This document shows positions 11,787 to 22,237 of a stretch of 64,000 bases of DNA, in pieces. The number at the start of each line of letters is the position of its first letter. The stretch's first letter is position 1. Source of the DNA: Cryptococcus deneoformans JEC21 (taxonomy: Eukaryota; Basidiomycota; Tremellomycetes; Tremellales; Cryptococcaceae); contig NC_006694.1 in assembly GCF_000091045.1 (NCBI RefSeq), forward strand, positions 804,001-868,000, written 5' to 3'. The notes beneath the pieces are model-generated. The model saw only the letters and a list, made by a program, of their open reading frames with translations, was not told the origin of the DNA and ran no database searches. Made by a program: the position numbers and the translations under genes.

Positions 11787-14700
11787 ATGACCCATCCAGG
11801 AGCATCAAATCTCCCGACTACTATCTCGAGTTCCGTCACGGGAGCTACAGCTGTAACAGGGGGCTTCGTGCAGGCCGATGATAGCTCCGCCCCGCAGTCA
11901 AATTCGGTCGTCGAACCCGGTGGCGGTCTAGCTTCATCACCCAACGTTCCTCAGCCTGGTACTTCAATCAATTCACAAACAGGTAAACCCCACACTGCCG
12001 GTCTCACGCGTGCTCAGCTCGAAGCGCAGAAGGCAGGAGAAGTAGCTTTCCAAGGTGGGCAAGGTTTTGCTGGTCCAGGCTTAGGGTCATCACCAAATGT
12101 TCCCAAGCCTGGGACGACAATCAATCCTGAGACTGGGAAGCCCCACACGGCTGGCCTTACAAGAGCGGAGCTCTCGGCTAAGAGAGCCGAAGAAGGGGCC
12201 GAGCAGGCAACCACCGAATCGGAGCCCCCCTCCACTACCATTCCCACTTCGGTAAAGCCAATAAACACTGAAGCTGGTGAGCCTAATACCGGCAGCCTCC
12301 CTTTAGGTGACCTCGAAGGGAAGAAGGCCCAAGCAATCGCTGCTGCTACCCTCTACGCACCTGTTATCCCTGTCGCTTCCAAACCAGCCGCCGAGGTTGA
12401 CCCTGCAGACACAACTCAAGCGGGGGCCCTCTCAGCCAAAGAGGTCGAAGCTTTCAAGGACAAAGGCGCCGACCTTTTAGATTCTGCCCCACAGACTGAA
12501 CAGGTCAGGAGGGGAAGCGTCAATAGTGTCGCGGAAGAGAACAAAGTGAGAAGACCTAGTGATGTGAATGGAAGGGAGCAAGCGGCCAGGCAGCTGGCGG
12601 GGCTTGTGCCAGATACCATAGAAACTGCTTCTGCTGGATCATCGACTCCTGGTCAGGAACTGCCTGGTGGATGGGGTGGTAAGTTCCTTTTTTTGGTGTC
12701 GACCAAATATATTTTCCCGATTTTGACGTCTGTTATTCCAGCAATCAAACCCACTCCTCTTCCTGGATCAGGTCCTAATGCCCCGACTTCACTCTATGAA
12801 GATGTCACTGAAGGTCTGGGTAAAATGGGGCAAGCTGCTTTCTCTGTGATCCCTTCCCCAATCAAGGATGCATTCCACGGTCCAGGTTCTCCCAAAGGGC
12901 GACGAAGTTCTGCTACTGGATTGATCGATCAGGCAAAGGCGCAAGCTAGTAAGGTAGCAGAAGGATTGCAAGGGACTATTCAGAATACTCAGCGTCAGTC
13001 AAGTGGTTTCGCTTTTTGTTCCGATGGCTGATGACGATGAGAAATAGGTCGTGCATCAGCAAACTTTGGTCCCGATGGAACAATACGCAAGCAAGTTATG
13101 AACTTTGTGGACGAAGCTTTCCAAAGTACCAAGGACGCTTCTGCGGCCGAATTCGGTTTTATCCACTCCGGCCCACATGGTCGAGTAGCCAGTGAGTCAT
13201 CCTCATTCATTCGATATTACGAGATCTTATAATCAATGCAGTTGTGCCTCGTGTATCTCATCCCACTGACGAATTTGTCGGCGCTCAGCCTGGAGAACAT
13301 TCTGATGGTGTCGGTGCTTTGCCTGGAACTGCCAATGAGACTGGCGTGGCTGTCCTCCCTGAGGAGAAGAGTACGACCTTTCCCACTTGGAAGTTGCCGA
13401 GCTATTGCGATACTGATACACGTTTGTTCAGAGGTTGATGCTGCAAAGGCCGCCAGCTCTGAAACCAATCAAGGTGTCCGACCCGGCGAAGCTGTGGGCG
13501 TAGGTGCTTTAGCTGATGTTCCTGTCGGAGCCGTTGCTGCCTCTCAAGCTGGACCTTCCAACACTCTCCCCCAAGCCAAGCACACAACGACCCACGCCGA
13601 TCATGTCGCTGGTGGTGAGTCCGTCTTGGAAATCAACTGACAAGGCTGAAAAATACTAATTCCTACGCAGTCGCACCCAGAACTTCCCTTCCTTCTGATG
13701 AATTCACCGGCGCTCTTCCCGGAGAACACTCTAGTGGTGTAGGTGCTTTGCCCGGGACAGTGAATGAGGCTGGTGTCGCTGTTCTTCCAGATGAGAAGAG
13801 TGAGTCCCATACCTGGGGTTTAAGAAATATGGGATGAGTTGGCTGATTGTGATAGCTCTTAATGCTTCAGCTCCTTCCAGTGCCATCATCGCCAGTATTG
13901 CAACTCCTGGCTCATCGACTGCCGTGTCCGCAGAACCTTCGACTTCCGGTGCCGTTGCTCCGGCTAGTATTACGGGTGCGCTCGCCAACTCCTCCTCCAA
14001 CAGAGACCCGTCAAGTACTACCGTAACCGGAACTTCGACTTCTGCGGATAACTCTTATTCTCTCGCTCCCCCTCTCCCTGCCACTACGCTCGGTCTTGGT
14101 GCGGCTCACGGTGCTACAAAACTTGATCCGGATGGTACTCCCACCGCACCCGGTAGCACCACTACTACTACCTTGTCAAGCGCAACCACATCCATCTCTC
14201 CTGGCGAAAAGCATTTCGCTAGCGAGACCACCCACGCCCATGAAAGGACAAGTAGCGCTGCCAGCATGACTGCTATTGCTCATGGAAGGGAGGGTAAGCC
14301 TCTTGACCGGGAATTAGCGGCGAAAGAGTCGAAAATTGCACCGTCACCCTTGGCAGAGTCTACCGTAGCTGAGGACCGGTCTGTAGTTAATGGCAAGGAA
14401 ACGGCTGCGGGGGTAACCACCATTGGGCAGAAATCAACCGCTCCGGCTACAAGTCACATTACCTCCCTTACTCCTGGCAAAGAAGACGACGGAGTTGGTC
14501 ACCCTTCTACGCATAACATCCCCGGAACATCTCGCGAACCGGGGACTTACCCGACGCCCGACAATGCGACGAACACGAAGGCTCCTGCCACTATTGGTGT
14601 TGCAGGATCTAAAATAGGCCAGCACAATGTTAAGGGTCCGAATGAACCAGTTGATGGGACTGGAACGGCTGGAGAGGCCGATGCTTTGATTAGCCATGAC

Positions 14701-15189
14701 GATTCAGCCAAACATTCCAATGCCCTTAAGCCTGTCAAGGACAAAATTACCGACCCTCATGATAAGACTTATCCTAGTGACAGGGAGGTTGCCGATGTGC
14801 CTGACATCAAAACCACTGGGGAGGATAACACCAAGGCTACAAAATCTCCAGCTGCTCCTGGTATAGAGTCAGCAGCTGAGAAGCTTAAGACAGAAAGGCC
14901 GACCACCCCCACCAAGGGGACAGAGACTGGACCTACCATTCCTGTCAAGGGCCACACAGAAGCTGTGGACAAGAAGTCCACGGCAACTGCTGCTGGTACT
15001 GGTGCTGCTGCCGTTGGTGGTGCAGGTGCAGCTGGAGCAGGCACTTCCTCTACCATTGCTCCTACTCACAAATCTCAATCCTCAACGGACAACCCCGTAT
15101 CGCCCACCACCAGTACAGGCTCCGGAACCACCCCCAAGAAGAAGACTGGTTTTATGAAGAAGTTGAAGAATAAGTTGGCGCAGATATGA
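11787..15189 (+). CDS. Large intrinsically disordered repeat protein with duplicated exons
   Basis: The product (1020 residues) has no globular domain I recognise. It is rich in Ala, Gly, Pro, Ser, Thr, Lys and Glu and lacks long hydrophobic stretches, so it should be disordered and soluble. Exons are 11787-12678, 12742-12993, 13048-13191, 13242-13370, 13432-13614, 13671-13799 and 13856-15189, and all six introns are phase 1. Exon 1 carries two copies of a unit of about 38 residues beginning SSPNVP (11934 and 12087), and ends with LPGGWG. Exons 4 and 6 are both 129 nt and encode near-identical modules ending in LPEEK or LPDEK. Exon 7 is low-complexity with a very basic end (TPKKKTGFMKKLKNKLAQI). 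It resembles stress-related disordered proteins such as LEA-type families, but this is inference. No signal peptide or membrane segment is evident. Confidence 0.85.
11934..12187 (+). repeat. Two tandem coding repeats in exon 1 of the disordered protein
   Basis: Two units begin at 11934 and 12087. They share SSPNVP, PGT, TGKPHTAGLTRA and a trailing Lys/Glu/Ala helix. The third and fourth codons of many matching residues differ, so the duplication is old and kept at the protein level. Confidence 0.85.
13242..13799 (+). repeat. Duplicated symmetrical exons (13242-13370 and 13671-13799)
   Basis: Exons 4 and 6 of the disordered protein have identical length (129 nt) and identical 1-1 phase. They encode modules that align end to end without gaps, with the core VGALPGT flanked by DEF(V/T)GA and GVAVLP. 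Exon 5 between them carries a weaker related core (VGVGALADVPVGAV). This is direct evidence for exon duplication. Confidence 0.9.
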
Positions 15190-15528
15190 TCAGCACTACA
15201 GAGGATACGATAGCACCAATCATTGCGAAGGTTAAGGAGTGTACTCCTAGGGAAGTGAATGAAAGTAATAATACGATATTGTAAACAGTAGAAACAGGAA
15301 ACCCGAACCAACGTTATGTATTAGCTTCATAAAGATTCCTAGCTCTCTTTATGCCTATTGATATAATCTTTAAACGTCCAGTTTTCTCATACGCTTATAT
15401 TTATCATTCTATGCAGGAGTCAAAAAAGTAATTATTGCGCTAATACATAAAATAAGTAGTAGCGGTTGGTTGCCGCAAAAAAAGGAAGTGGGCAGAGATT
15501 ACGGAGGCAAAAAGAGAACAAAAAGTCA
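15190..15528. other. Gap between repeat-protein gene and tRNA
   Basis: This holds the 3' UTR of the disordered protein gene and the 3' flank of the tRNA gene, which is transcribed toward it. A run of A at about 15477-15482 does not lie downstream in the tRNA sense as a T run would be expected to; on the minus strand it reads as T and may serve as the RNA polymerase III terminator. Confidence 0.5.
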
Positions 15529-15632
15529 AGGCGTCACTGGGGTTCGAACCCAGGTCGTTCGGATAGTTGAAGTACGCGGATTACCACGCTATCCTTCAAA
15601 ACCGAACGTCCTAACCACTAGACGATGTCGCC
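15529..15632 (-). tRNA. tRNA-Gln (anticodon TTG) with a 32-nt intron
   Basis: Read on the minus strand, the T arm CTGGG-TTCGAAC-CCCAG is perfect and the D-arm region TCTAGTGGTTAGGAC matches an A box. The anticodon stem TTCGG/CCGAA encloses TTTTGA before an intron and T after it, giving anticodon TTG. The intron (about 32 nt) lies after position 37 as usual. It contains CTTCAA, complementary to the anticodon segment TTGAAG, as expected of a pre-tRNA. The 7-bp acceptor stem has one A-A mismatch. The A-box is rather Glu-like, but no Glu anticodon is possible in the loop. After removing the intron the tRNA is 72 nt. Confidence 0.85.
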
Positions 15633-15824
15633 CTGTATATTCCCTTTGCAGCTTAGCATTTATCAATCGTAATAAACCGTAACAAGCTACCATTTGACAT
15701 CGCACTCGCTATCCATAAATATTGGCAAGTTGCTGATGCACAGGAATGTCAGCGAAAGATTACAAGCAGTGTGCTCTTTGTCACTCCAGTCAATTTCGCT
15801 ACCGCAAGGAAGCTTCCCCAAAAC

Positions 15825-17918
15825 ATGCCAGATTTCACCCCCAATTTGCATGCCGCTCATGATCAAATACAGTCTCTTCTGTCGCATATCCACTCCTTTC
15901 CAACGGAGCGATTGATGTACCACGCACCCGTACTCGACCGGATCTACCTGCCATCATTGGACTTGAGGAGCGACGATAAGAAAACTGGGCAACCGAGAAT
16001 ATGGAGGCAAGAAGACGTTATGGGTCTCAAAAAGTTCATTGAAGGTATCGAGCATCATGAGCAACATATCCAATCTGTTCGTTGAGACCGTACCTCTTTG
16101 AAACTCCTAATTGGAACCCAAGCTGACTTTTATTCGCAGATGATAGACTCTAATATACCTCCCCAAGAAGACCCTTTACCTTCAGTACAAGGCCTGGAGA
16201 CTTTCTGGAAAGTTGTAATTAGCTGCAAGCCGCCCGTCGTAGGTGTGCGGATGCCAATGGGTAGAGATAAAGGAGGATCTTGGTCGGGAGCTGAGAGTAA
16301 AGGACGGAAGGTCCCTGGAAATGGCGGACACAAGGCAAGAAAAGCGAAAGAGATTTGGGTGGACGTCCTTGCCGATGGGGGTAAAGAGTGGATTAGAATA
16401 TATAGGTGAGTCCTATTCAAGGCCAGAATTATGCATTGATCAGAGTGCTCATTTGATCTAAGCAAAAAGATATCACATTTACTGGCAGAGTTTCGAGAAC
16501 AAGACTCCTACGTCAACTCTGATTTTAATTCGGACTCGCAGACTGGCTACCACGACGATAACGGTCGCCAACAGTACAACAGCCTGCTTGCAACAGCTCG
16601 GGATCTCCGCCGAGCTGCCTCTCGTACACCTCGTATTCCCGGTGCTCCCGTTCCCAAACTGTCTCTCTGGCTTACTCGAATTCCACCAACACCCGAACAG
16701 TTACCACCCGAATACCTTGACCCCGAATCTACTATCCCCGAATGGCCCGACAATAGGATCCCGCAAACATTAGCTACGCTAAAAGAATGGGGTGTTACTG
16801 TACACCACTTGTCGCCTCCACCTCTATCCCAACTTTCAGGCCACCTTGTGCCAAAAACCCCTCCACCGTCCATGAAGATCAATTTTGATATCACAGCACT
16901 CCTCGGACTCTGCTCTGATGTGCTCCATTATCCTTTACCGAAGGACAGTGAGGAAGCTGCGAAGCGTTCCCTTCGTCCCAAAAACCATCTCATTGGCAAA
17001 GGATCGGCTGTCAGAGGGCGGGACGGCACTGGAAAGGGCAAGGGGAAAGGACGACGCGAAATGGACGCGGAAGATGAAGAAGACGAAATCCTTAAAGGAC
17101 AAAGTCAAAACTCCCGAGAATTATACAGATGTATTCTGGAAGAAATGGAGAGGCCATGGGTGGAGGAGTTCAATGCTGTCATGACAGAAGCTTGGGAAGA
17201 GCATAAAAAGCTGTATGGGATGACGGGTGATGAGCCGCAGGTGGAATTCTGGGCGACCAAGGAGGCAGCCCAGTACACTTTCGAAGCACTGACATCTGGT
17301 CCTGCTCACGGTCTCGGGGAAGAACAGAGAAGGATGAAAAGGATGTTGGGATATGAGAAAGGTGACGTTTTCGAGGGATCGAGATACGAGGGGAAAGAAG
17401 GGGTGTTGAAGGGATTCAAAGTGAAGATCTTTGACGCGGAGGCTCTGGATAGTGGGAAGGTGGAGCGGACGGGTTTTCACGTATCTCTCGAAGCAATCAG
17501 CAAGGCTTTCCTTGATGAGTATTACACTTCCCTACAACCACCGGACTTGGCCAAGAAATCTCAAGACAAGTTTAAATCTTCCATTCTTCCAAACTTTCTC
17601 CAACCCAAAAAGATCTCTGCACCACCTGTTGCGAAGATCACTCTCCCCTTCCCCGTCGTAAGCCTTCACTCGCTCTGCCGTGGTGCTAAAGAAGGTATGA
17701 CGACGGTCATGATGGGCACTGCTACTTTTAAAGAGGTTTGGGGCCAAAGTCGGTGGAAGGTGCGAGGTTGGGAAAGGGCAGGGTACAATCTGGCGCCGGG
17801 TGCGGACAGGGAAAAGGGAAGCGCGGCGGTGATGATTTTTCCTTATAGAGTATTCGGCGAAGGCAAGAGAGTCAGATTTGAAAAAGGGGATTATTCATAT
17901 CCAAATCCCAGTGCATAA
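15825..17918 (+). CDS. DUF1308/C7orf25-like conserved protein
   Basis: Exons are 15825-16076, 16140-16405 and 16463-17918 (657 residues). The N-terminal part is helical (residues 1-85, related to the first exon). A linker with a Gly/Lys-rich low-complexity patch follows. The central segment INFDITALLGLCSDVLHY resembles the start of the DUF1308 domain, a PIN-like nuclease fold known from human C7orf25. Acidic residues follow, and a Lys/Gly/Asp/Glu-rich spacer separates them from a C-terminal part with HVSLEAISKAFLDEYY. No catalytic function is established for the family. The splice at 16406-16462 is needed because the other two frames give unrelated sequence. The name is moderate-confidence; the gene model is firm. 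Confidence 0.7.
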
Positions 17919-18044
17919 ATAACATGTATCGGGGTCAAAGGATATCATATAGCATACAGCATATCAAAATACAATCAAATGCAACAAACATATAAAATCT
18001 AACCGTCGAGTCCCAAACCCCATAGCTATAGAACCTTTTCTATT

Positions 18045-19061
18045 TTATTTAAAGAGGGTCTGAGATTGGTCAGTGATGCCCTCACCAAAGATGGAGAACT
18101 TACCATCACTATCTTCTGAAGGATTTTTATAGCCCGGACTGGTAGGCTCTTCTTTAACCTGCATTGTTATGTCCATTTGCTGCTTGGTGTTATTACTTTG
18201 ACGTCCGCGCCGTTTACTATTGAATGGTACTCGGCTTGAAGCGGGAGTGGCTATTTGTGACGATGTCTTCTCAAAAATCAGCACGACGACATAGGATTTG
18301 AAGGACGTCGATTCTACCTCTGTATAGTTACTATCTGCTAAAGGATCAGCCAAGGCTTTCCGCCTGCCGCCCTTGGGCACAAAGGCATCTTCTTCATCGC
18401 TTTCCGATTCTGCCAACCATTTTCTCTTCTTCGCAGCTTCACGCATCGGCCGTCGCAGAGGTGAAGACGGCTCAATAGGGGGTGAGGGGGGCGAGGTGGG
18501 GGATTGTAGGCGGGGTTTCCTGCTGAGGCGGCCTGTGGATGCAGAGGCGTTGGGCTTAACCTTCGCTACCGGCGTCAAGTCTTTCAGTAACGGTAGAAGA
18601 CCTTTCTTCGATTTTGCTTGAGACAGAGTTCGAGAGCTCCCGCCAATCTGATAATTGGTCCGCTCCATTAAACCTTCCAACGATCCTCGCAATTCCCAGA
18701 ACCGCTCTTCCCATAGCTCTCTCTGATTTCGCTCATGGTCTCTTTCCCTCACAGCTGCATCCTTGTCCCTTTCCGCGCTTTCCATGTTCTCCTTGGCCGT
18801 TTCCAGCTCCTCTTCCCACACGTCTCGCTCTTCCTCCAACATTTTTATTCTTTTCTCAGCATCCTCCAAAGCATCTTCGGTCCCAGCTAGCCTCGTTTCC
18901 GCCTTTCTCAGAATATTGTTCTCTGATTCGAGTTCTGCTATGCGAAGCTTGTACTCAGTATTAGTCTGCAGGATGCCCTTGTTGAGGAATGTGGCGAGTT
19001 CGAGTTCGTGCGTTGCGGTGGAGAGTTGAGATTCGAGAGAAGAGATTGTAGAGCGGGACAT
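18045..19061 (-). CDS. Coiled-coil protein with basic Ser/Pro-rich C-terminus
   Basis: Residues 1 to about 150 form a heptad-rich coiled coil (Leu/Glu/Arg/Lys). The next part is Ser/Pro-rich with basic patches such as AAKKRK and SKRRGR that could be nuclear localisation signals. Exons are 19061-18332 and 18250-18045 (311 residues). The 81-nt intron keeps frame and contains no stop, so a retained form of 338 residues would also be readable; its hydrophobic content suggests it is a true intron. Near the C-terminus VKEEPTSP fits the phosphorylation-dependent SUMOylation consensus. I do not recognise the family. It ends 126 bp from the convergent DUF1308-like gene. Confidence 0.75.
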   Translation of the reverse strand: MSRSTISSLESQLSTATHELELATFLNKGILQTNTEYKLRIAELESENNILRKAETRLAGTEDALEDAEKRIKMLEEERDVWEEELETAKENMESAERDKDAAVRERDHERNQRELWEERFWELRGSLEGLMERTNYQIGGSSRTLSQAKSKKGLLPLLKDLTPVAKVKPNASASTGRLSRKPRLQSPTSPPSPPIEPSSPLRRPMREAAKKRKWLAESESDEEDAFVPKGGRRKALADPLADSNYTEVESTSFKSYVVVLIFEKTSSQIATPASSRVPFNSKRRGRQSNNTKQQMDITMQVKEEPTSPGYKNPSEDSDGKFSIFGEGITDQSQTLFK

Positions 19062-19285
19062 TATCCTTGTATTTCCTCCGACAATCCCAATCCCCCGGCT
19101 GACGAGATGTGGTGATACAAATATTGTAAAAGTAAGATCAACAATCACGTTTTTACGCGGGGGGACAAAAAGGTCAGACATCATCACTAAATACGTCGTA
19201 CTCGTCCATTCATTTCGTTCTGCAACCCAGTCTTACGTCAACTATCTATAATAATAATTCACAATAAAAAGAACAATACAAAAAG

Positions 19286-20402
19286 ATGCCAGCATCTCCA
19301 GACCGCAGGCGGGGGGATGACTCCCGCTCCCCACGACGTGACCGCGACAGCTCAAGCTACCATCGCCGTCGTTCTCCTAACCGACCAAATTCAGGCAGGT
19401 CATCCAGACCGCGAGATGGTGGATGGGGGAACAGGGATAGGGTCCGGGAACAGGAAAAAGATGGAGGGTACGGTCGTGGTAGTGATAAGGGCGACCGTGG
19501 GTCGTACAGGAGCTCGAGTCGGAGGGACAGGGAGGGATCCTATGGTCAAAAGGAGAGGGAAAGTGAGAGAGCTAAGGATAGGAAGAGATATGACGATGAT
19601 GTCGGGAGAGAGGTGTGTTCTCTTCGTCCGCATCAGTGGGGTGATATAGCTTACGAAAATGGTATAGGACTCCGATCAGCCACCTGTAGAACGGGAGAAA
19701 CCAAACTTTAGCAGCTCTGGTCTACTGGCCAAAGAGACCAATACTGTCAAGGGAGTGGTCGTCAAGTACAACGAACCGGCAGAGGCAAGAAAGCCAACAA
19801 AGAACTGGAGATTATATGTGTTCAAAGGGACCGAGCAAATAGGCAAGTGCTCCACTTTCTTCATTCATGCTATCATCTGACTGTTATGTGAATAGATTTG
19901 ATTCACATTTATCGACAATCATGCTATCTCATTGGGCGGGATGAAGTTGTAAGATCATCCTATGGATATTATATATTGTACATTTCTGAGTATGTTTCTG
20001 ATGATGTATACAAAAGGTCACCGACATCCCCGTTGCCCATCCATCCTGTTCAAAACAACACGCCGCTATCCAATACCGTCAGATGACTGAACGAAACGAG
20101 TACGGCGATGTGGCTACAACCATTAAGTAAGCGTCCCTCTTGGTCGGATACAATATGGGCTGTGGACTGATAATAATTGTTATAGACCATTCATAATCGA
20201 CCTGGATTCGACGAACGGGACTTTCGTGAATGACATTGAAATTCCCAAGTCAAGATATTACGAATTAAGACCCAGTGACGGTGAGCTCCGGGCTGTATCT
20301 CCGCAGGTGAGATAGACGATGTGCTGATGGTAATTGATAGTTATCAAATTTGGTACATCCTCACGTGAATACGTCCTCCTCCATGAAGATGTCTCAAGCT
20401 AG
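19286..20402 (+). CDS. PML1: FHA-domain splicing factor Pml1/SNIP1 (RES complex)
   Basis: Pml1/SNIP1 is a subunit of the RES complex, which helps retain and splice pre-mRNA. Exons are 19286-19612, 19668-19842, 19896-19948, 20017-20126, 20186-20280 and 20341-20402 (273 residues). An Arg/Ser/Asp-rich N-terminus of about 110 residues precedes NWRLYVFKG, then the FHA domain: IHIYRQSCYLIGRDEV, HPSCSKQHAAIQYR, IIDLDSTNGTFVND, and the end KFGTSSREYVLLHED. The FHA binding residues (GR, S..H, NG) are all present. The second intron uses a GC donor (GCAAGT at 19843), and no GT alternative keeps the frame. It shares a 224-bp divergent promoter with the coiled-coil gene. A partner, Ist3, is encoded about 40 kb away. 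Confidence 0.93.
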
Positions 20403-20526
20403 ATATCTTGCCAGTTGGAGTAAGAAAAGAAAAATCACATTTTACATGATGCACTGATTACTTATTGACGTGCACGGCTTCGCTCAAAATCTACATGCAT
20501 GTCCTATTCACAGCAGCATAAACATC

Positions 20527-22237
20527 TCATCTACAGTTTAGATGGTCTCCCTCTGACAGTCTATTCAGAATACCCGATCCAATAGCCCCTTCTATCTCTT
20601 GCCTGACCCCTTCCGCCACCGGCCAGTTGAATAAACATCTTTCCCCCCCATCATACTCTATACCCGGCCGGATTGCTCTCCAAGGCAACAACCAGCTCCA
20701 TCCCTCACCCCATGGTGTTCCCAAGACCAATTGCGTATTCATTCTAGGTCCATGATCATACGGCCTCGCTTTGTCATTGAGCTGGACGACATACCCCTTA
20801 GGATTTTTCCTCCCATGGCAATCCCACTTCCGATCTTGACCTTGACCTGGACAAATTCGATCTATATCCCTGGGAGGCAGGTAAAATGCTGGACGGTCTG
20901 AAAATCGGGCAAGGTTTTGTCGTAGTTTATCCGGGATAGGTTGTTCCCGAGGGAGGCCTTTGATGGTGGAGAGGATACGTCTGTGGGCGCTAGATCGTTC
21001 GCGGTCGATGGTAAAGTCACCGTCCCGAAGGATACGGATAGTCGAATATGCTAGACTCTTTAGATAGCTATTTTGTCAGTTCGAGTTCAGACTTCCATAA
21101 TCCAAAGATGGGCAAGATCGTTCTCAAGAGACTCACCGCGGTGATCCCAGACAGAATAAAGCCGAAAGCGACTAACAGCCCGACAGCCAATCTATATAGC
21201 CCTCCACCATCTTGTCTATCAAGCTCTCTCCACCCGAGAATGATACCGCCTGCAAACCTGCCTACAGGGCCACCTGCGACGACCCAGCTCCATTTCCAGT
21301 TCCACCAATAAGCTATTATCTCGGAAGAGTCACATGCTTGGGAATAAGCCGCAATAAAGCGGTGGAGAAGGGGGGATAGGAGGGGGAAGGAGAGAATGAG
21401 GACGGTGGGGGGCGTATATAGGAGGACAGCGAGGAAAGTGGGGATGTATGGTGCGGTAAGACAGTTTGCAAACTAACATTTCGTAAACCGTTCATCAGAC
21501 GTCAAGTTGTTAGGCTAGGAAATGTGGATAGGGTAACTTACAAATGGGCAGTGGTGGTCAAAGCCAGCTCTGCACACGCCGCATTGCGTACAATGCCTTG
21601 TCCTGGCAGGCTTCCATCTACCTCCACACCTTCCTTTATAGCATCTTTCCACTATCGGTTCTTGCTCGGTGATCAACAAAACATCGCCAAACTCTGACTC
21701 TAGCTCTAAATGCGACCTTGATCTTGAAGCTGACCTAGGAAAAAGGCAAGCAAACATGACTTGCTTGTCTAGTACCTCGAATGGAGGATCATAAGGTGGG
21801 ACAGATTGCGAGCGTGGCAAAAAGTATAGGCGAAGGTATAAAGCAGAAATAAAGCCGATTAGAAGAGTCGGTAGGATATGGAGGCTGAAAAGAATGTTGT
21901 AGGCGATAATCCTCTTTATACCATTTGTAAAGGTACTGATATTCCCGCTATCTGGTTGACTCCATGCCAGTACATCCAGAGATAGGGATGCTAAATGATG
22001 GTTTTAATATTGGACGTTTGGGTCCTCAGCTAAGGGGTAAGCAATGGTAACAAGGACATACGAGCCAGCTCGAATGTAGCTACTTTCCATGAGATACTAA
22101 ATGACAGCATCAATCAGTCACCTTGTAACAAATCAACCTACAGTAGTCCCGGAAGGGGACGAAAAGACGCACAAGAAGTAGGTGAGCAAAAGCGGGGGTA
22201 TGAGCTGCTGAGACAGCCATACGAGAGGGATGGCCAT
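20527..22237 (-). CDS. DHHC-type protein S-acyltransferase (palmitoyltransferase)
   Basis: This membrane enzyme attaches fatty acid to protein cysteines. Exons are 22237-22173, 22096-22062, 21990-21542, 21472-21137 and 21057-20527 (471 residues). There is a first membrane helix (VWLSQQLIPPLLLTYFF), a second around NILFSLHILPTLLIGFISAL, then the cysteine-rich domain with CGGRWKPARTRHCTQCGVC, the DHHC tetrad at the exon 3 end and FANCLT after the splice. Two further hydrophobic segments follow (IPTFLAVLLYTPPTVLIL and LAVGLLVAFGFILS), and a long soluble C-terminus. Exon 2 is only 35 nt. The start codon is the least certain point, because another open stretch lies upstream to about 22486. The family member cannot be assigned from this alone. 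Confidence 0.87.

Noticed and set aside
15529..15632. tRNA-Glu assignment
   Set aside because: The D-arm is Glu-like, but the anticodon loop can only yield TTG with the stem TTCGG/CCGAA.
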